DNA of 64,000 nt from Turbatrix aceti (taxonomy: Eukaryota; Nematoda; Chromadorea; Rhabditida; Panagrolaimidae): positions 7,034,739 to 7,098,738 of the forward strand of contig OZ017767.1 of the NCBI GenBank assembly GCA_963969345.1. Reading direction: 5' to 3'. Positions 36,100-49,207 of the stretch are shown here, piece by piece. The notes beneath the pieces are model-generated. The model saw only the letters and a list, made by a program, of their open reading frames with translations. It was not told the DNA's origin and did not search any database. Every line of letters begins with the position of its first letter. Positions within the stretch are counted from its first letter, which is position 1. The translations under genes were made by a program, and so were the position numbers.

Positions 36100-37508
36100 T
36101 AAGAGAGGGAGGCGAAGGATGGATAGCGAGCGAGCATTGTCTTTGTCATCCACCATCCATCTCACGCACATACACACGCGTGCACACCTTGTCCGTCGGA
36201 TTCTTCATCAAACAAAGCACCGAGGACAAAGAAAGACGAAACACACCAAAAATGCTCCAAAAAAGAAAGAGTACGCCTTTTTTTTTTTGGCCATCGCTCA
36301 CCTGGAGGACGAAGACAACCGTCAACCGTGGCCACGGTTGATGGCTGATGGCTATTTACGGTCTCCCGGTCGGTGATAGCCATTGCTATAAACGACATTA
36401 CAACAAAGTAAGTGCTATTTTTAGGCCCACTGGCCAAATATGTACATACACACCACTTCCCGGAAAAAAAAAAGAGAGCAAAGAAAAGAGGCCCAGACAA
36501 TACTGCACGTAGTAATCACCTCACGTCAACCAACGACCAACCAACCTTGTCCACGGCAAATGACCAAATGAAAGCGAAACGAAACGAATCTGTCCAGTGA
36601 AGTGATCCGATCCAAAAAAACGAAAAAAAAATCAACCAGAGCCAGTCCGGCCCCCCCTGAGGCTGATTGTGAGGCCCAATGCAAATGTTCACGTCTGGTG
36701 GAAAGCAAAAGTTGCCCCTGTGAGTTGTCCAAGCCGGTTTGCTCCACCGAAGGCCCAGCCAGCCCGGCGTGTAACAGGGACCAAGGGAAAGTGTCCTACT
36801 ACTATTTAGAAAGTGGTAGAAGTAGTCCAAAGAGACGGAGAGGACACACAAAGCTATTGAAAAAAAAAATGGAATATAGAAGCCGTCATTGCGCTCGCTC
36901 TCCAAATTGCGCCATCACCACGGGGAAGAGGATTACGCGACGAAACACGACGTGGAATCACTTGCCGACCGGTTCTGGACGACGACCAGCGTGGTTGTGG
37001 TGGTGGTGGTGGCGTAATGGCCAGTCAGTCCCCCCCCCCTTTTCATCGCCAGCCCGAAGGAGATGATGCCGCCCGCCGTCAGTGAAAAAAATCAGATGGG
37101 GGAAGGGAAAGTGAAAGGATTTGCAGCGAGGATGGATCATCGCCATCGTCACGTCACCACCGCACCCGCCGGCCAGAGCGAAGCTTTCACTTGGCGGCAG
37201 TGACGGTTGTGTCGTCTACTATCATAAATGGCCACTCCATTCCATGACAGACAAAAAACAGGTCGTTGGAGGCCCAGAAGCACGCGGGCGTGTAATGCTC
37301 AACTCTCTCCCCCCCCCCTCTCCTGCACTCCACTGCATCATGCAACCGGCCTCGGCCTCGGCTTCGGCTTCGACCGATGGTGGAGATGGGGATGGGCTCT
37401 GCAGGCGCATAATCACACCCTTACGCAACGCAAAGCACGTAGCAGGGGGGGGGGGGACTTTTACTTTTATCGTTCAGAAAAATTTCATTTTTTAGCAAAA
37501 AGAACGCT

Positions 37509-37890
37509 GAAAAAGAGTGAAAACTTTAATCAAAGGGTCTTTGCACGAAAAAAGACAGATGATCGGAGAAAACCGGCAACATCGTAAATTGTTGTCTTCG
37601 AAATAGTTGAAAATTAGGTTTTTTATCGAAAAACGTGATGAAAAAGAGTGAAAACCAGTTCAAAGGTCTTGGCACGAAAAAATCAGACGAGCGGAGATAA
37701 CTGATAATACCGTAATTTCTTCCCCTCGGGACCGTTGAGACTTTTGTTTTTTAGCCAAAAAAAGTACAGAAAAAGAGTGAAAATTACATTCCAGGGGTCT
37801 TGGCACGAAAAAAACAGACGACTGAAAACACCGTAATTTCTTCCCTTCGAGATCAAATTCATGTCGTATCTTGAAAAAAAAGCCACGATG
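37509..37890. repeat. Three-copy tandem repeat, period about 130 bp
   Basis: GAAAAAGAGTGAAAA recurs at 37509, 37640 and 37769 (spacings 131 and 129), each time followed by GGTCTTGGCACGAAAAA-like words and ACCGTAATTTCTTCCC-like words. Copies 2 and 3 are closer to each other than to copy 1. The array abuts the nested foldback elements, whose element A also contains a TCTTGGCACGAGAAATCGAC word, hinting at common origin. Confidence 0.8.
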
Positions 37891-37907
37891 GGACGATTTC
37901 TCCTTAA

Positions 37908-38971
37908 GAGCCACTCTGCGAGCAGATTTATTTCCGACTACACAGGTATTTTACACCTTCCGATGTTTTGTGCCAAAGTTGTAGGCACCTATAGGGAGGT
38001 TCCAAATTTCCATACCAAAATTTTTTTAGATGCCGGATTCTGGAGTTTCGGCTTCTGCAATTTTTGACGTCAAATTTTCAAACTGTTTCAAAAATTCTGA
38101 TTTTTGGTATACAGGGGTATCTTGGCACGAGAAATCGACTGGTGTATTTAGTTTTCTCAAAAAACATCTGACTTTTTTTGAAAAAATGTGATTTCTGGTT
38201 TTTCCGCCCGTTTTTGTCCGTTGCTTGGCTCCAGCATCCGTATATTACCCGGCGAAGTGGTTTTCGCAGGCTAATCTTGTAGCTTGGTTTCTGCTCTATC
38301 GGGAAAAGTGAAAGAAAAAATATGTTAGCTCCATCAATTTTTGTTTTGAATTTTTTTATAGCGCCAACTCGATCTAAAATGGTTGAAAAAGCGCACAGAT
38401 CTTCCCCGCTTTGTGTGCGCGCAACGTGCGAGCGCGCGCCGTGCTGCAGCGCATGCGTTTCGCACGCGTAATCTCTCTTTTTTCGCTTGTTTTTGATCGA
38501 GTTGGCGCTATAAAAAAATTCAAAACGAAAATTGATGGAGCTAATATATTTTTTCTTTCACTTTTCCCGATAGAGCAGAAACCAAGCTACAAGATTAGTC
38601 TGCGAAAACCACTTCGCCGGGTAATATACGGATGCTGGAGCCAAGCAACGGACAAAAACGGGCGGAAAAACCAGAAATCACATTTTTTCAAAAAAGTCAG
38701 ATGTTTTTTGAGAAAACTAAATACACCAGTCGATTTCTCGTGCCAAGATACCCCTGTATACCAAAAATCAGAATTTTTGAAACAGTTTGAAAATTTGAAG
38801 TCAAAAATTGCAGAAGCCGAAACTCCAGAATCCGGCATCTAAAAAAATTTTGGTATGGAAATTTGGAACCTCCCTATAGGTGCCTACAACTATGGCACAA
38901 AACATCGGAGAGTGTAAAATGCCTGTGTAGCGCCCTCCACCTTATAAATAAATCGGCTCGCAGAGTACCTC
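37908..38971. mobile_element. Foldback element A, TTAA-flanked, 1.06 kb
   Basis: Starts GAGCCACTCTGCGAGCAGAT; the end, in reverse complement, starts GAGGTACTCTGCGAGCCGAT. The arms match for roughly 450-470 bases. The left arm lacks a ~12-base piece present in the right arm next to ACTACACAGG. The centre (about 38383-38497) is an unpaired GC-rich core full of GCGC-type words. It carries no open reading frame of note. Confidence 0.8.
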
Positions 38972-38975
38972 TTAA

Positions 38976-40023
38976 CTAAGGTTTGCGGACAAACGGACAA
39001 ACACGCGCTGAGAGTTCTCTGCATTCTTTTCGCGCGCTTGAGTGCAAAAGGGGCTTTGTTGTATCCAGAATTTTGGATCCAGTATCGAAGATATAAATTT
39101 CGGACTTTTTTTATGTTGTAGTACCTGGGTTACCGTTTAAGTTGTGCCAGCCCTAAGTGTGGGGTTTTTGTGTGCGCGGCGTATGAAAGCGGTGAAAAAG
39201 GGGTATTTTTTACCTTTGCAAGGTGATAACTTGATTCGTTGTGAAGATTTTTGGAAGTTATTTTTTTTTGCCGACTCCTATGAATGCCGAGAACAACGTG
39301 ATGTCGTTATAGCTCTGACCGACGGATAGATTTTGTGATTTTATGACAAACGAACAAAATACCCCTACAACCTCAGCCAACGTGAAATATCCATGCCATT
39401 TTCTGCCAGTGTATCGATATCAAAGGCATACTGTGCTATGAGATGCCTGTTCTGGACATCTCATAGTCTTAGCCGACGAAAATCATGGAACTTTTTGTGC
39501 TTCGCGTATGCCGACGCCGTGTACAGATTCAAAAGCTGAAATACGTGTTTAACTTTGCTTTATGCTTAGAAATGTTAACGGGCATTTTTTTTTGCCGTTT
39601 GAGCCCGTTTGTTATCCGGCGGCATGCGTAAAATTGGCCTAAAAAACATTTGTCATAAAATCAAAAAATCTATCCGTCGGTCAGAGCTATAACGACATCA
39701 CGTTGTTCTCGGCATTCATAGGAGTCGGCAAAAAAAAATAACTTCCAAAAATCTTCACAACGAATCAAGTTATCACCTTGCAAAGGTAAAAAATACCCCT
39801 TTTTCACCGCTTTCATACGCCGCGCACACAAAAACCCCACACTTAGGGCTGGCACAACTTAAACGGTAACCCAGGTACTACAACATAAAAAAAGTCCGAA
39901 ATTTATATCTTCGATACTGGATCCAAAATTCTGGATACAACAAAGCCCCTTTTGCACTCAAGCGCGCGAAAAGAATGCAGAGAACTCTCAGCGCGTGTTT
40001 GTCCGTTTGTCCACAAACCTTAG
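38976..40023. mobile_element. Foldback element B, TTAA-flanked, 1.05 kb
   Basis: Starts CTAAGGTTTGCGGACAAACG and ends with its inverted counterpart, differing at one base near the tip. The arms are about 365 bases (38976 to about 39345, and about 39662 to 40023) and almost identical. The same 61-codon frame is therefore read on plus at 39144-39329 and on minus at 39670-39855, a repeat artefact and not two genes. The central 320 bases are unique. The near-perfect arms suggest recent insertion. Confidence 0.85.
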
Positions 40024-42777
40024 TTAAGGAGAAATCGTCCCATCGTGGACAGACGTTTGTTTCGGTGCCATTTGCCATCATTCAAACAAACGAGACCCGG
40101 CGGCAGCACATTCCATGATCATTTTCTCTTTTCTTTCTTTTTTCCCGTCGGACAAAAAAAGAAGAAGAGAGAATGAGGAGAGCGGCGCTTGCTTGCTCCC
40201 CCACAACTAACAGCTGTGGGACCAGCCAGCGGCACAACAGACCTGTCAGCTCATGAAAACCCCCACCGGCTATCAGACAGGCCGAGCCGCTCGGCCTCAT
40301 TCTCGACTGATCGGAAGGTCGACGCTGCTGCTGCTGCTGCTTGATCCCTCGCCTCGTCTCCTGCCCCCTCATGCGTCGGCATCCTCTCTGACACGTCCGT
40401 CAAGCGCCTGCGGGCTGTAGAGGCCCCCAGAAAACACAACAACCATGCAATGATGCAGCAGCGTGCGCCGTGAAAATGAAAGCCATCGTTTTTTTTTTAT
40501 ATTTATTTCGCTAGGACCTAAAAGTGAACGCAAAAAAAAAAAGCAAACGGCTCGCTGTCAGCGTGGCTTGTGCTCTGGGACCCGGCAATATTTAGCGCTG
40601 AGTGAGTGAATGCCAACTGTCCATCCATGCACGGAAGCATGCCGCGTCACCCCTGGCAACTGTCCCGGTCCCCTCAAAAGTTGCCTGCTGCAAAAAACAA
40701 AAAAAAAGAAGAAGACAGCGAAAAGACACAGCCGCCGCCGCCGCCGCCTGACCGAGGCTACTCAGGCGGCCGAGTCAGCTGTCCTGTCGTCTCCATGAGA
40801 CGACGGCAGGCAAGCAAAGCACTGATGGGAGGGGATCAGTGACAGACAACAAAAAATGACAACGTGCCAAACAGCGAGTATTCAAGGAAGGGGTGATCTC
40901 GAATCTTGCCCATCCCGGCCCGGGCGTGGGTAGGAGAAAACGCCCCAGTCCCGGACGCGTCATGGATCACACAGGGCTAAAAATAAACTGACCGTAGCCA
41001 TGGCAAGAAACACTCATTTGGTATGTTCACAGATAATTGAGAAGAAAAAAAATAATACCTCGTCAAATCACGCAAAAAAAATTACGAACCAGTCAACCCC
41101 CACGGCCAGAAGGAGGCATCTGGTCCCGCCACGAAATTGCGAAATTCCCCAACTGTCAGAAAAAAAAGAAGAAATTCAAGAAAGAAAGAGCGATAAAGTT
41201 TGAAAAAGACGAAAAACGACTGGGTTGGCAGCAGATGACCCCTTGCAAAACCAATCAATGTGTGTTATGGTGAAGAAGGAAAAAAAAACAGAAAAGCGAA
41301 GCAGAACACTAAAAGAATAATGATGGCCTGTCCTCCATCCATACTACGCGTTCGCTCGGGGCCAACCGCCATCCGCCATCAGCTGTGGCCGCTGCCGTAT
41401 GCGTTGCCCGGCGGCGGAAGGGGGCATTGACGACGATGCCGCCGCCGCCCTCGTGATCCCCCACCACTCACGTCGGGTTAGCCAGCCGCCGCCGCTGGCA
41501 GCCTGGACAGCCAGAGCCCTGCAAAAATGAAAAATGCGGAAAAAAAAAGCAAAAAGAAAACGACTCAAAATCAGGTCTCACTTTTTTCACTTTTTTTTTC
41601 GAAAGAATGGATATTAATGCTAACGCCCTTGGAGGACCGGGACAAGTGACGCAATGAGGGAAACTGGATAGGAGAGGGCAGGCGACCAGACCCACACGAC
41701 CCCGACCCGGGCCTAGGCCTAGGCCCTTCAAGTTAGGGAAGTGAGGGGAGAAGAGATGAAACTTGTGGCATTCAGCCAGCAACCAGCCAGCCCTGTGGGA
41801 ACAGTACTATGTACTGCTGAGCGACTGCCCCTCACCGGTGTGGTGTCCGACCCGATCCTACAGTACCCCATCGCCACCCTCTCTCCTACGACCGGCCGAC
41901 CACTCGGGACACATCTGCAGATGGAGAAGAGAGAGTGAGCGAAAGCGCAGCGGCGTTGGTTGTGTCAAGCGATTGCCCAACTTTCACTCTGATGGCTGAT
42001 GGCCAAAAACAAGTTCGATGATTTCGAACATCACTGCTCCTCTGCGTTGGTGTTGTCAGTCAGTCAGTCAGTTGCCCATCGAATCGACAACGCGAGCAGA
42101 TGGGCGAAAAAGGAAAAAAGGGCTTCAGAAAGACACACGCACATCGGAATCTTTTTTTTCTTCTTCTTTTTTTCGTTGTTGTCGCGCGTTCACATCTATC
42201 ACACAACATTTTCATCCAATCCACTACGCTTATTGTCAGAAAAAAACTGGACGGCCACTCACTACCAACCAGGCGTGTTACGTAAAGGGAAAGGAGAGTC
42301 GACAACAGAGAAATTTTCACTTTTTTTGGGCAAAAAGAAAGGGGAGCACGGGCACGAGCACACAAAGAGTCCGACAACGTCCGCGTAGCCTCAGGCGATG
42401 GTGATGGGGCCAAGGACGGGTTTGTTTCGGACAGGACACCGTTGCTCATTGCCACCCCTACCTTGCCTCCTCCTCGGTTCGGTTATGCAACAACGCGAAG
42501 GCGAAGGCGAAGAAGAAGAAGAAGTGAGCGGCCACGGAGGAGACGTTGGTTGTGTTGCGCCTGTGGCAAAAAAATGCAATCAAATGCATTGGGCGAGTCC
42601 CAAACCCGTTGGCAGGCATGTAAACTTCTTCCTTCCTACCTTCATTCGTCGGCACAGACGATGACGGCTATTTACACGCTACCTGGCATCTTGGAGAAAA
42701 CAATAACAACAAAGCAAATGAATCGAATCACCTGTACAGGTAGGGGTTCAATGTCGAAGGTTTTTAGAGTATACAGG

Positions 42778-42900
42778 GTTTCAAACTTTTAAAACCGGAC
42801 AAGTTTCTTATAAAAAGCGAAAATTAACAATTAGCAGGTTCTAATTGTTAATTTTAGCTTGTTGTAATCAAATTAAGACCGTTTTAAAAAATTTGAAACC
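42778..42900. repeat. Short foldback element with perfect 15-bp core stem
   Basis: AAAATTAACAATTAG, a 6-base loop CAGGTT (42835-42840), then CTAATTGTTAATTTT: a perfect stem. Outer arms also pair imperfectly: GTTTCAAACTTTTAAAACCGG on the left against GTTTCAAATTTTTTAAAACGG from the right. Total about 123 bases, like a tiny MITE or a structured RNA precursor. Confidence 0.7.
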
Positions 42901-45900
42901 ATGTCAAACCCACAAAATCCATTTGATTCCAGACAAAAGCAAAAACCGTATCCATTAGGTCAATCAAAAACGTGACAAGTTTCACATCAAGATTCCTCCA
43001 GGTGTCCCATGCAGCAGTCACTACCACCACTAGCGTCCATCACATCACTACTGCCCCGGGGTAGCTCATAAAACAGGGACACAAAAAAGCCTGGTCGTAT
43101 TTGAAACACACGCTGTTTGTTACAAACAATCCAAATGGCTAACAATCGTTAACAACACGGAGTCAAAAGACCACCGTCGACATCATGCTGGCCGCCAACG
43201 CTGCCGCCAGTGGCCACGCACGCCGCGGCGGTGACAGCGAAAGGGAGAGTCAAAATAGACGAGATAATGTCCGAAGGCCAGGCCACACTAAACAATGCCC
43301 TGTGGCGATGGCGGCGGCAGGACTGCAGTCAGGCAGTGTTCTTCTTCTTCTTCTTCTTCTCCCGCTCAAACAGGAGTCTATAGAAAACAGCTGCTACTCA
43401 GTCACTCGCTCAAGGAACGGATAAAAAAAATACACACACACAAAGCAAAAAGCAAAAAGAAATGGAAAAAGGGGCCAGGAAATCCCGTCTAACGTTTTCC
43501 GTTGCTTGAGGCAAAATCAAGCAGGAGGCAAGCGATACGGGGACGTCGGCCAGCTGCCGGTTTACCAAGCTGATGCTCATCTGCCGGGGCTGTGGAAGCT
43601 TCGACGAGCGCTATCAACGGTCATTATGAAGCCATGAACGAGTCAGAAAAGGTCCAATTTGTCACCGAACAGCCAACAATCAAAGAAAGAGTAGAAAAGA
43701 GAAAAGATAATCGATTGCTTTGTCCTACCCAGGGCCTGATCACGAGGACATCAGCATCGACGGGTCACCCCTCTTCATCGTCAAGCTGAACTCTGAGCCC
43801 CGGGCCAGGGCGTAAGAATGAAGAAGGTCGCCAGGAAGAGCCCTGATAGCATGAACAACAGCCTCCACCTTCAGGAAGAGATGTCCTAGGACAGTGAACG
43901 ACGCTGTCCTGTCCCTTTCCTTATCAGCAACAACGTCGACACGACAAAAAAAACTGACAATGAGAGTCAGTTGGACGAAGCAAAAACGAAAAGAAAAGGA
44001 TTGTAGTCGTCGGAGGGGAACTCGGTGGCCTGCTTCAGGCGGACAGAACGACAAAGAATAAATATTATACAAACCAAACGAACAACGGATGATGACACTA
44101 TCAGCTAACGGAGTGAGAGAAAAAAAAAGAATGAAAACTAAAGAAAAAAAGCAAGGTGTGATCGAAAGCACTTGGAGGCGGTTTCGTCGCTTTGAAGCCT
44201 TCGTCTTCGCCGACTACATACGTGGCCAGGCCAGAACTGACGGAAGGAATTCCAAGTGAAAGTCATGTCGCAACAAATTATTTACGCAATCAGAAGACGG
44301 CGAAAAGCGATAGAAGTGGGCAATTAACCGGTCAGTAGCCGGCCTCGTCTTCTGCGTAATTGATTGCCACTTGTTTGCGTTCTCTGGGAGCACGCATGTG
44401 CATAAAAAGCCACAAGGTGACCTGCACACCGGTTTTTTTTATTGCGCAACGTTCGGCTACTTTGATTATCAACTTTCTGCAGTATGTACATGTTCTTTTT
44501 CTTTTTTTCTTCAAGTGGTTTTTCAGATTTCAGACTTCAAACTTTCTGAAAGTCCGTTGGTTGATGTACAGAATTGGAATTGGACTTTTTGGCTTATCAC
44601 TGACACTGTTTTTCGCAGGTTCAGGTCAAAGCAGCGTGACTGGAGAGGCTTATCACGTCCAGACAGACAGAAAAATGGGCCATTTGATATTTGATGAGTT
44701 TTGGCGAGATGTTCAGGTCCCAGGGACACTCGGATGGAAGTCTCGAGATTCGGTGACATTGTACGCCGTTGGGAAGCGTCTTTCCGTAGGCTCTGGTTCC
44801 TGGCGGACGAGGCGAAGCGAAAACAGATCAGGCGCTCAAAAAACATCAAAGCATAAAAAAATCATATTTTGTAGTCAGACGTTCTTTTTGAAAAGTTTCA
44901 ATTTTCGGACACCGTTGGTTCTGACAATGATTATTCAAGATTCACAGTATTCTTAATTGAGCAGCAGAAGAAATAAAGTTTTTGGAGCATGAATATTCAA
45001 TCGGACGCTATGTACGCTTTGATTCTGTTCGTTCCATTGTTGTAGCTTTCTAATCACCAAAATAATTTGGCTTCAAGTTCTGTTCTCCAAATGCAAGTCA
45101 AAAGTACATATACTTTTGGTCGACGTCAGGTTGCCCTGATTGCAGGCAAGCGGCCAAGTGACCAGGCAGACAACGTTGTCGTGCAAGAAAGAGGAAGACT
45201 CTTGATGTCAGCACTTCCTGGAGCTTGCTTTCGGCGTTGGCGTCGGCTTCGTCCGAGCTGTCATTGTCTCCGGACTCTCAGCCGAATAAAATAAAAAAAA
45301 GTGCAAAGAAATCTCCTCTTTGCTTGCTTGCGGCAAGACAAAAAACAAGAGAACAGCAACAGCCAACAACAATAAAAAACAAAACAAAAAAAAGGTCTTA
45401 CATTACGAGCAAATGTTTGTGAGGTTGGAGTTCAGTTCACTCGCTGAAAAAAAATGAATAAAAAGTAAATAGTCAACATAGGCAACAAACAACAAAACCG
45501 GCCTGCGGCTGCTTAAAGTCATCGAACAACAACGCGGTGATGGTTCCGGCCTTGTGACCCCAGGCAGAAATTGGCGTGGACCATCATCCATCGCTTTGAC
45601 GTGGTGGCCTGGCCTGGACGACTTCGACGCGTGGTGCGCTGATAACGGACGACCTGGCCCCCTGCGGCGGCGACCCAATCGATGCCTCTCGCAACTCGAG
45701 TTCCGACAAAAACACACCTCCCTGCATGCATGCTCGTGAATGTGTTTTTGACCAAAACAACAGAAAAAATACGCAAATACCTGCAGAACCAGGGGTTGGG
45801 AATAAAAAAGTTGAAAAAAAATATTTATAATTCCTCCTAAAATCTGACGACCAGGTGAAAATCTACGGTATTCAGGAAAAAAATTCGCGCGAAAACCATT

Positions 45901-48900
45901 TATAAAAAGCACAGTATGTCAGACGCGTGCCAGGGCAAAGAACGTGCAACACACGCGGATTGAGCCGCTCAAGCAGCTCTTCGCTGCCCTCTCTCGCGCA
46001 CGTGTCCGTGTTCGTCCCGCACTCACGCCCTCCTGTGAAGGGCCTCCCTCTCACCAGTGGCCCTTTGCGGCCGATTAGTCACCACCTTCACGCTGCCCCG
46101 ACCGTCGGACGACCGGCCATGTGCCAGCGGCGTCATCAGATTTACCGTGCGGCAAAAAATAAATACACAAAAAAAAGACAAAGAAGCACAAAAAAACACT
46201 TGCGTACTAAACAAAAATATTACGACCGACGGCACGCGACCAAAAGGTGCCTTTGCATGCAAAAAAAATGGTGTTTAGGATCACTGGGATTAACATAAGC
46301 AGAGCATGGTTAGCTTTGTATACGTACAAGTTGCAAGATTGGAAGTAGTGGGCAGGTAAAAACAGGTAGGTATACGGTAAGTATACTGGCAGGTGAAAAA
46401 AAAGTGGTACATTGAATGAAAGTGACCAGCAGATAAGAAATGTTACACGCGTAACACAAAAAAATTTAACAGAATTTTTTAAATTTCAACAAAAAAAATT
46501 TTTTAAAATTAAAAACCCCAAAAAAAAAAACAAAATCCTCCCTCAATGAAAAACGGCACGCGTTTTGCTGCATTTTGACCACGCATACGAAAGTCTAAAG
46601 TCAAAAACTACTCCGTGTCCCTTATTTGGCTGCCCACTCAACGAAAAAGCATTTACGAAAATTTTTTTTTGCCAAAAATCAACGAGTCGCAAAAAAATTG
46701 CCGCCAAAAATGTTGGCACGTGAACAGTTTGTATAAAAATTTAGATAAATACATAAATACATATTCTCCTTCCTTGCATGATGAATAAATACCGAATGCT
46801 AGATAGCAACAACATGGCATAAAAAAATATGTAATTTCCTTGTATGTATTTTGCCAGAGTAACCCGATTACTGTAACTCGCAGGACAGATTCGTATACAT
46901 ACATACAATGCCGCAGCAGCGGGGCAAGCACAGAGTCACCAAGGCACACGAGAGTTTCAAACAGAAGTGGCCGAAGCCGGGAGAGTGGTCGTAAGCCGCG
47001 TGTGGCGACGGCGTGGTTTCCGCGTGAAAAAAAAAGGCATAGCGCGGGCTGGCCGGCCGTCGGCGATGGGGACGGCGACGGCGACGGGGACCATTGAGCT
47101 AGTGGCCGCGGCCAGCCGCTCGCAGGCCTGCGAGCATGGCAGCATGCAGGAAAAGTGTATAAAAAAAGAAAAAAAGAAGCAAGCAAGCAGCAAGAAACGA
47201 ACACAGCAAAAGTATCTAGAAAGTAGCCACTACTGCTGCCGGCAACCACCGGCAAACGGAAAACGCACACGGACCCTTGCCTCCCTTCCTATGCAGCTCC
47301 TCGCGTTGCTTGCTCGTAACACAAAAAAAGAAGAAAGAAAAAAACATTTGGCACAAGAAAAGACATGGACAGCAAAAGATAGTAAGAATGCAAAAAAGTA
47401 GTTACCAACACTTTTTTTGCCAGCTATACGACGGCCATCGCGATGGCGTCTGACTGAGGGGTACTCACGGGGCACGGGGACATGCATGCCCAGGAGAGAA
47501 TGCGCAGCTAATGAGCCCAACTACCCCTACAGATGCTTTTCCCCGAAACAAGCACTTCTAAAGGACAGAAATCAAAAAACAAGACCCAAAAAAGTTAAAT
47601 TTGCAAATAAAAAGCACAGTAATGACTGAAATTGCAAAAAAAAAGTTTACCAAAATCCAAGCAACTTTTTTTCAGTAAATAAAAAAAACGTGCAAAAAAA
47701 TGCACAGTAATAACTGAATTTAAAAAATTGGTACAATATTAAAAAAAAAAACATTGTTAAATCAAATGTAAGCAACTTTTTTTCTTTTTTTTAATTTGAA
47801 AAAAAAATTAAGGCTGCTCGGATAAAAAATCTAATCCCTCAAATCCGGAAAAACCCCATGAATGCCGTGGTCGTAACCGACCAACACGAAGATCACCACA
47901 AAAACATAAAATTACAGGTGTTTTGTCTGGCTACAAAAATTCTAATGACGCTAAATTTAGAATTTTTGTAGTTTCAATTTTTTGCACTTTGCATGGAAAA
48001 AAAAACTAATAGGTGCCTGGACTATAGTCCGGCATCAGGGCCGACACCAGCGACCAAGAGCAAGGAGAGACCCCTCCGAGGGCCATAATCCTCCCCTCCT
48101 CGGAGTCAACGTCGAAACCGACGTCAAACACGTCAGACCAGACCATTTGACCCGTCCCTCGGGCATTTTGAATCGGCGCACCTACCACCCCCCTCCCGAC
48201 GCCAAACCCAAAAAAAAATAACTGGTCGAAGCCCAATTCAATCCAAAAATGCTGTCGGACCGGCGGGTACTTACTATTTAGAAGGAGTGTCCCATAGGGC
48301 TGTTTACAGTCAGTCCCCTGCAATTTTTTTTTTTTACAAACAGAGAGCCGTAATAACAAGCCAACCGCAGTTATGCCACCGACCACAAAGCTGGATAGCT
48401 GAACGCCAAGCCGTCGACACACATGTGCGCGCGCGCACATTTTTTTTGTGCCGTTGACGAGAGTCAACAAAAAAACGAAGTGCCGAAGGCATTTAGAAGC
48501 ACATGCACACGCAGTTGAGAGGAGAAAAAAACCGGACCGGCTACACGCGAGAAAAGAACGGCCTGGGCCCTTGAGTACACGCGAGGGAGGCTAGCTAGCG
48601 GCGCCGAGAACGCCGCCACCACCGTGGCCGCGGCCGTGGCTTGGTCAACGAGAAAAAAACGCCAGAGAGGCACAAACGGCTGACTGAGGCTTTGGATAAA
48701 GCCAAAGAGTATCTATCTCTATCGCGTTATTAAAAAGTGCCTGTCACGTATGTATTTCCGGAAAAAAAGAGAGGAAAACACGTGAGAATACACAAGAGAT
48801 ACCCTAACGCAGATAAGAGGGACCGAAAGGTCAAAAAAAGCGCTGATGAATGAATAATCAGTCAGTCATTAGTCCAATAAGTATCCTCTAGTCATAACGA

Positions 48901-49207
48901 AACTCGCAAGGCAGATTGATGGAATCAACGACAGCTCACATTCATGGGGGGCAAGAAAGGCGACCTAATAACAAGTAATTCAAAAAAGCAGTTATCTCAT
49001 CCCTCAAGCCATCAAACGCCGGACAAATCAAATAAAATGGAAGTACAGCGAGAGAACATAAGGGCGAACACGAAAAAATCATGTTCAAAGTGTTGAAGAC
49101 GACCAAAACAAAAAAAAGTTTAAAAAAAAATGATCAAAATGATATGGAAAACTCTTACAACAAAAAAACAACGAAAATACCGTAAGCCATCAACTCCTAC
49201 AACGAAT

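Larger units (their letters stand above)
29145..37480. other. Gene-poor stretch upstream of BCL11, part 1
   Basis: No coding region can be supported on either strand. Open frames up to about 200 codons near 33.4-34.0 kb occur on both strands at once in GC-rich DNA, lack domains and look like chance. It holds perfect hairpins (34238-34277, 35026-35057), the long TGG tract (35992-36099), and many two- to four-unit tandem duplications (for example GTCTTGTCTTGTCTTG near 33671 and GGTCCTGGTCCTGGTC near 32201). Likely 5' UTR exons, introns or regulatory DNA of BCL11. Confidence 0.45.
37883..40048. mobile_element. Composite of two adjacent foldback elements inside a palindrome
   Basis: Order read: 21-bp half-palindrome (37883-37903), TTAA (37904-37907), element A (37908-38971), TTAA (38972-38975), element B (38976-40023), TTAA (40024-40027), then the exact reverse complement of the first half-palindrome (40028-40048). 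Removing both elements and two TTAA copies leaves a perfect 46-bp palindrome centred on TTAA. Three TTAA copies at the junctions are what two insertions at one TTAA site would make, as piggyBac-type transposases do. No transposase gene is present, so both elements would be non-autonomous. Confidence 0.8.

Noticed and set aside
35907..36341. Poly-Val, poly-Gly, poly-Trp, poly-Pro and poly-His frames
   Set aside because: All are translations of the TGG microsatellite in different frames.
39144..39855. Two identical 61-codon frames on opposite strands
   Set aside because: They are the two arms of foldback element B read in each direction, not a duplicated gene.
37883..40048. Integrated virus or retroelement
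   Set aside because: No reverse transcriptase, integrase, capsid or transposase-like frame; only inverted repeats with TTAA edges.
44360..44956. 198-codon plus-strand frame with hydrophobic start
   Set aside because: No domain, ambiguous start, and composition typical of random frames here; no exon partners found.
46653..47270. 205-codon minus-strand hydrophobic frame
   Set aside because: Phe/Leu/Cys-rich content reflects T-rich DNA; no helix pattern consistent with a transporter and no splice support.
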